In this document: one piece after another, positions 35,359 through 39,051 of the stretch | Layout: every line of letters begins with the position of its first letter | How positions within the stretch are numbered: the first letter of the stretch is position 1 | Source: Beroe ovata | Lineage: Eukaryota > Ctenophora > Nuda > Beroida > Beroidae | Reading direction: 5' to 3' | Assembly: GCA_946803715.1 (NCBI GenBank) | Contig: CAMPET010000059.1 | Location: forward strand, 83,011 to 122,061 | Length of the DNA: 39,051 bases | Translations under genes and position numbers: made by a program | The notes under the pieces: model-generated | The model's input: the letters and a program-made list of their open reading frames with translations, nothing else | The model's database searches: none | What the model was told of the DNA's origin: nothing

Positions 35359-38300
35359 ATGAATTATAGTAGACCTCTACTTCTCCTTGCTGTCTTTTTA
35401 TTGCTGGCACGCACCCAAAGATATGAAACATTTGGACGGTTTTTTGGAGTGTTGACCAGTGGTCCGGCAAAATTTGATGATGTAACTGTCTCAGACTGCA
35501 AGTATACCGTTCTCCGTGGCTTCCTCAAGGAAACGTGCTTGATCGACAACAAACCGTACTTCAAGTGCCCATTCTCAGAATCCTACTATCGAGTATTGAT
35601 AGAGCAGTGCAAGCATCAACAGTTTACCCATTTGTGCGAGGATGACCCTTCATTCTACCAGTCGTGTGGTCATTTTGTGTGTAGTCCCACACTGTACAAC
35701 CACAGTGTGGGAGGGATTGGGGTTTGTGGAGATATAGTCTGCCAGCTTTCTCCCGACATATTCACTTATCCGCGAAATAGCAAAGTCCCTATCATCAGAA
35801 ACCTTATTATGAGCAGTTTCCTCAGTGTGAATCGCTGTGACAACAGCAGTTACTGTTCTAATGAGATCGGCGGAATAGCAGTTGATGAACGGCAATGTAA
35901 CCGTATAACTGGAGAGCACTTCAAGTGCACAACCCGCGACAGATTTTCTAATTTCGTCGGCCTGGATAACGTTTGTGATGGGATGTGCGATTGCATTGCT
36001 AATTGCTTCGATGAAGCCAACTGCTTTAACATTTCAGTTGGTATGAATTGTCTGTCGTATGTTAGGACCAAGGGCGTTATACCCAGGTTTATTCCTGCGT
36101 GGGAAATTTGTGATGGTTTCAAGAATTGTGTCAATGGTCAGGATGAGCAAGTGTGTGATACGGGGGAAGTTTGTGAGCTGAACGGCTACACTCTGAAGTC
36201 ACGATTTCTCAACAAGTGGAATAAATGTGCTGTCCTGAACCATGTGTACCTCCATAAAATATGTCAGGACTTCCACGATCAAATGAATTGCACCCACGGT
36301 GCGTACAGCAAGATCAGTCCACTGGTTTGCGAGGTTGGGGGCTACACAACAACTCTCTCAGACTACGTAATCTGCAAGAATCTCAGTCTGTGTGACGATA
36401 ACATTGACAATGATTGTGTAAATCTGGGATACAGTTGCACAGTTCACAAGCACCGCATGTGTGATGGGTCCAAGGAGTGTCCACTGCGGTACGATGAGAG
36501 TAGTCAGATCTGTTTGGATGTTGTTCCCGACTTTTCCTGTGTCCGACGACTGTCAGAACGGAACGAGTCACTTGCTCTACCCAAAGCTTGGGTTCTCGAC
36601 GGGACACAGGACTGTTTGAATGGATTTGATGAAAACATTGATATTTGGGAGAGAAAATGTGGTACTGGGATCAAGAACTTGTATGTTATGAAGGGGAATA
36701 ACAAGTTGTGTAGCACAGATTATGTCTTCTTGCGTTGTCCTAAAGTCGCAGATAGGCAGTTATATATCGATAATATTTGCATCGACTCATCCAATTGTGA
36801 TTCATTGATGTGCCTGGTGTCGAGAGAAAGTCATCAAGTAGAAAATCAGGAGTTTGTGTCAGCTACTCGGTCGAATAACCTACGGCACGTCAGCTTGTTC
36901 ATCTGCCTTTCCGGTCTGGAAAATTTGCAACAGTTGATAGGACAGTGTGAGGTTTTCCAATTTGAAAAGTCGATAGAGATTATTGGCATTGGCAAGGGAG
37001 GCATGAGAAAGATCATTTCAAATCCTCATTATGCGGCAAGTTTGGACTGTCGGGAGATATTTGGTGAGTTGTACATCTACATGCTCTGTACAAATCAGTG
37101 CAAGTTTTCGTCGAAGTGCCTCCTTGACGAATTCATACCTCATACTTCGTGTAAAAACTACCCTCCTGAACAGATTGTTATTACTATCAACGGAAATGGG
37201 TACCTCACGGCTATACTGAGGAACGGTGATGGTACATTCCACCAGAATGTCTTCAGTTGTAAGAATGAGAATTGCATCCCCCTCCACAAGGTTTGTGATC
37301 TTGCTGATGATTGTGGTGATGCATCGGATGAAGAGCGATGCAGCAACAATTTCAGGTGTAACTCAGGCGAGTTCATTCCCTTATCCAGGATGTGTAATGG
37401 GAATTTCGATTGTTTGGATTTCAGTGATGAGTGTAACGCATATTGCAACAACCAAGTGAAGATATTCAGTCATTTTACGTTCTGCATGGCTGCTTGGATT
37501 ACTGGCGGGGTTTCTGTAGTTCTCAATGGGTTCATCATCGTTAGAAATATGGCAAACTCAAAAAAGCATAAAACCAGCGTTGCTAAAACCAACAATTGCT
37601 TAGTTACGGTGATTTCAATTGGTGATTTTCTGCAAGGAATGTTCCTGCTTCTTGTAGCTGTAGCAGATCAGTTTATAAACAAGAGCACGTGCTTCACCCA
37701 ATTCAAGTGGACAACGAGTAGCACGTGCAACAATCTGGGTGTCATGTCAACGACCGGGTCATTGATATCACTATTGTCCATGACGTCACTGAGTATCAAG
37801 CGTGCTGTCAAGACACGGTCAATGCTACGGCCTAAAGAGGAATTGTCAACGAAAGCTACTGTTTGCTTAGCACTGGAAATAGTTGGTATTTTCGCCGTGG
37901 CAATCTTCTTAGCTACTGTTCCTCTATTTCCCTTGCTAGATGAATACTTTGTCGAAAGTCTGGCATATGAAAACAATTTGTTTGTGGGAAGTGTGGATAG
38001 ACCTAAACACATAAAGATTATTGGGGCCTACTATGGACGATTTCTCAAAATGGGCGACAACTGGAAGACCATCAAACTACTGGTCGCTGACATGTTTCTT
38101 AATGGCAAAGTTCAAGGAAAAAATATGAGCTTCTATGGCAAAAACGGTTTCTGTCTCTTCAACTATTTTATCAGAAAGGAAGATCGAGCTAAACTCTTCA
38201 CTGCTGGAGTTCTACTGATAAACTTGGTTTGCGTCCTTACGATAGCAGTGTGCTACTTATTCGTAAATATACTAACTTATAACAGCTCAGCAATGGCAGG

Positions 38301-38640
38301 AGCTACAAACAGAACACTGGTAAAGCGGAACAAGACCATTCAGCGGAAGGTGGCCATCATGATCAGTACAGATGTTCTTTCCTGGATTCCTTTCCTCACT
38401 ATCTCCCTAGCCCACTTCTCGGAGATGTTAGACGCAACTGGGTGGTACTCTGTCTTCAGTATCATCATCCTACCTTGCAACTGCATCATCAACCCCATTC
38501 TGATACTGGAGGATGATATGCATAGTGTTTTTACCATGATTTGGGAGAAATGCATGAGGAGGACAGTAGTTGACGAGGTGGATAATCAGGGTGGAGAGTT
38601 TGCCATGCAAGATCTAGAGAATCACGAGAGGAAAATATGA
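35359..38640 (+). CDS. LDLa-repeat seven-transmembrane receptor, copy B
   Basis: An intronless gene of 1,093 residues, paralogue of copy A with the same layout. It has a signal peptide (LLLLAVFLLLART), degenerate LDLa-like units, two canonical LDLa modules at about 631-691, and TM1 703-728, TM2 746-773, TM3 790-815, TM4 833-860, TM5 943-971, TM6 995-1020, TM7 1028-1050. An in-frame ATG at 35242 would add 39 residues. I prefer 35359 because the signal peptide follows at once and the same start is conserved in copy A, while the extension is not. A four-residue insertion and many replacements lie between residues about 130 and 285 compared with A; from about 473 to 888 the two are identical. Intact, so probably functional; ligand and coupling unknown. 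Confidence 0.85.
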   Translation: MNYSRPLLLLAVFLLLARTQRYETFGRFFGVLTSGPAKFDDVTVSDCKYTVLRGFLKETCLIDNKPYFKCPFSESYYRVLIEQCKHQQFTHLCEDDPSFYQSCGHFVCSPTLYNHSVGGIGVCGDIVCQLSPDIFTYPRNSKVPIIRNLIMSSFLSVNRCDNSSYCSNEIGGIAVDERQCNRITGEHFKCTTRDRFSNFVGLDNVCDGMCDCIANCFDEANCFNISVGMNCLSYVRTKGVIPRFIPAWEICDGFKNCVNGQDEQVCDTGEVCELNGYTLKSRFLNKWNKCAVLNHVYLHKICQDFHDQMNCTHGAYSKISPLVCEVGGYTTTLSDYVICKNLSLCDDNIDNDCVNLGYSCTVHKHRMCDGSKECPLRYDESSQICLDVVPDFSCVRRLSERNESLALPKAWVLDGTQDCLNGFDENIDIWERKCGTGIKNLYVMKGNNKLCSTDYVFLRCPKVADRQLYIDNICIDSSNCDSLMCLVSRESHQVENQEFVSATRSNNLRHVSLFICLSGLENLQQLIGQCEVFQFEKSIEIIGIGKGGMRKIISNPHYAASLDCREIFGELYIYMLCTNQCKFSSKCLLDEFIPHTSCKNYPPEQIVITINGNGYLTAILRNGDGTFHQNVFSCKNENCIPLHKVCDLADDCGDASDEERCSNNFRCNSGEFIPLSRMCNGNFDCLDFSDECNAYCNNQVKIFSHFTFCMAAWITGGVSVVLNGFIIVRNMANSKKHKTSVAKTNNCLVTVISIGDFLQGMFLLLVAVADQFINKSTCFTQFKWTTSSTCNNLGVMSTTGSLISLLSMTSLSIKRAVKTRSMLRPKEELSTKATVCLALEIVGIFAVAIFLATVPLFPLLDEYFVESLAYENNLFVGSVDRPKHIKIIGAYYGRFLKMGDNWKTIKLLVADMFLNGKVQGKNMSFYGKNGFCLFNYFIRKEDRAKLFTAGVLLINLVCVLTIAVCYLFVNILTYNSSAMAGATNRTLVKRNKTIQRKVAIMISTDVLSWIPFLTISLAHFSEMLDATGWYSVFSIIILPCNCIINPILILEDDMHSVFTMIWEKCMRRTVVDEVDNQGGEFAMQDLENHERKI

Positions 38641-39051
38641 TGCCTGAGCAGGTTCAATGTTGCATTTGAACATTGTGCTGGATAATACATAATGGGGAAT
38701 AACCAAACAGTGAACATGATAGCTATTATTTTGTGGATCTTTTTGAAGCGATGAGTTTCGGAATTTTGTGCACATGTCTATGCACTCGACACTTATCAGC
38801 TTTTCGTTAGAGAATAGACTTTTACACAAATTTAGCAACCCTGTAATGTATACCGCCATCCCGATTAACCCTGGTACGAATAATTTGAGAAAGTTAATTA
38901 AGAACTGTCAAACTGAGTAGAAGTGGGATGTGTTGAGGTGAAGTTGTACTGGTATGTATTTCTGTCGGGTGCATGTTGTTTGTCTGCGTGTAGAGTGTCT
39001 GACGTCTGTGTGTGTGTGTGTGTGTGTCTGTGTGCGTGTGTCTGTGTGTGT
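38641..39051. other. 3' flank of receptor copy B
   Basis: Non-coding continuation of the right palindrome arm. It includes a segment absent from the left arm (around 38690-38775) and ends in a (GT)n microsatellite at 39008-39051. No polyadenylation signal stands out. Confidence 0.6.

Larger units (their letters stand above)
34905..39051 (-). repeat. Right arm of a large inverted duplication (runs off the window)
   Basis: Inverted copy of about 29545-33752. It reaches the window end inside the (GT)n tract, so the outer boundary cannot be seen. Similarity is strongest in the receptor coding sequence and weaker, with indels, in the 3' flank at 38641-38860 and the 5' flank at 34905-35358. Confidence 0.95.

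Noticed and set aside
30568-38012. Antisense ORFs of 60-160 residues inside both receptor genes
   Set aside because: They are conserved between copies only because the underlying receptor DNA is conserved; they lack independent features.

Overview
The window looks like genomic DNA of a non-vertebrate animal. Genes are split by many short GT-AG introns, the sequence is AT-leaning with numerous (GT)n/(CA)n microsatellites, and the recognisable proteins are animal families: a KLF5-type zinc-finger factor, a neurobeachin/LRBA-type BEACH protein, and LDLa-repeat seven-transmembrane receptors. I cannot name the species. One run of 188 N and two isolated n mark imperfect assembly.

Layout: 1-8566 has no gene I can defend; it holds microsatellites, an old tandem repeat and a CCAAT-box pair. 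8567-10456 (+) is the 3' part of a KLF5-like gene in two exons. 10457-13432 is intergenic. 13433-28737 (-) is a neurobeachin/LRBA orthologue. I traced it by hand as 33 exons with compatible phases, about 2,590 residues: armadillo-like region, LamG/ConA-like domain, DUF4704 region, acidic linker, DUF1088, PH-BEACH, BEACH, WD40 tail. Only its extreme N-terminus is missing. An intronless ORF for a small secreted six-cysteine protein (23051-23548, +) lies antisense inside one of its introns.

From about 29540 to the window end is a large inverted duplication: two arms of about 4.2 kb around a 1.15 kb spacer. Each arm carries one intact, intronless LDLa-7TM receptor gene, and the two are transcribed divergently. 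The receptors are identical over about 1.25 kb that encodes the juxtamembrane part and the first transmembrane segments, but clearly diverged over part of the ectodomain. This suggests gene conversion between the arms and separate evolution of the putative ligand-binding region.

The most noteworthy items are the receptor palindrome with its homogenised tract, the nested secreted gene, a 54-bp minisatellite that copies a neurobeachin splice acceptor four times, a strong intronic hairpin, and an interspersed repeat family with copies at 6.7, 7.3 and 21.4 kb. The genes show no obvious common pathway; their proximity may be only positional.
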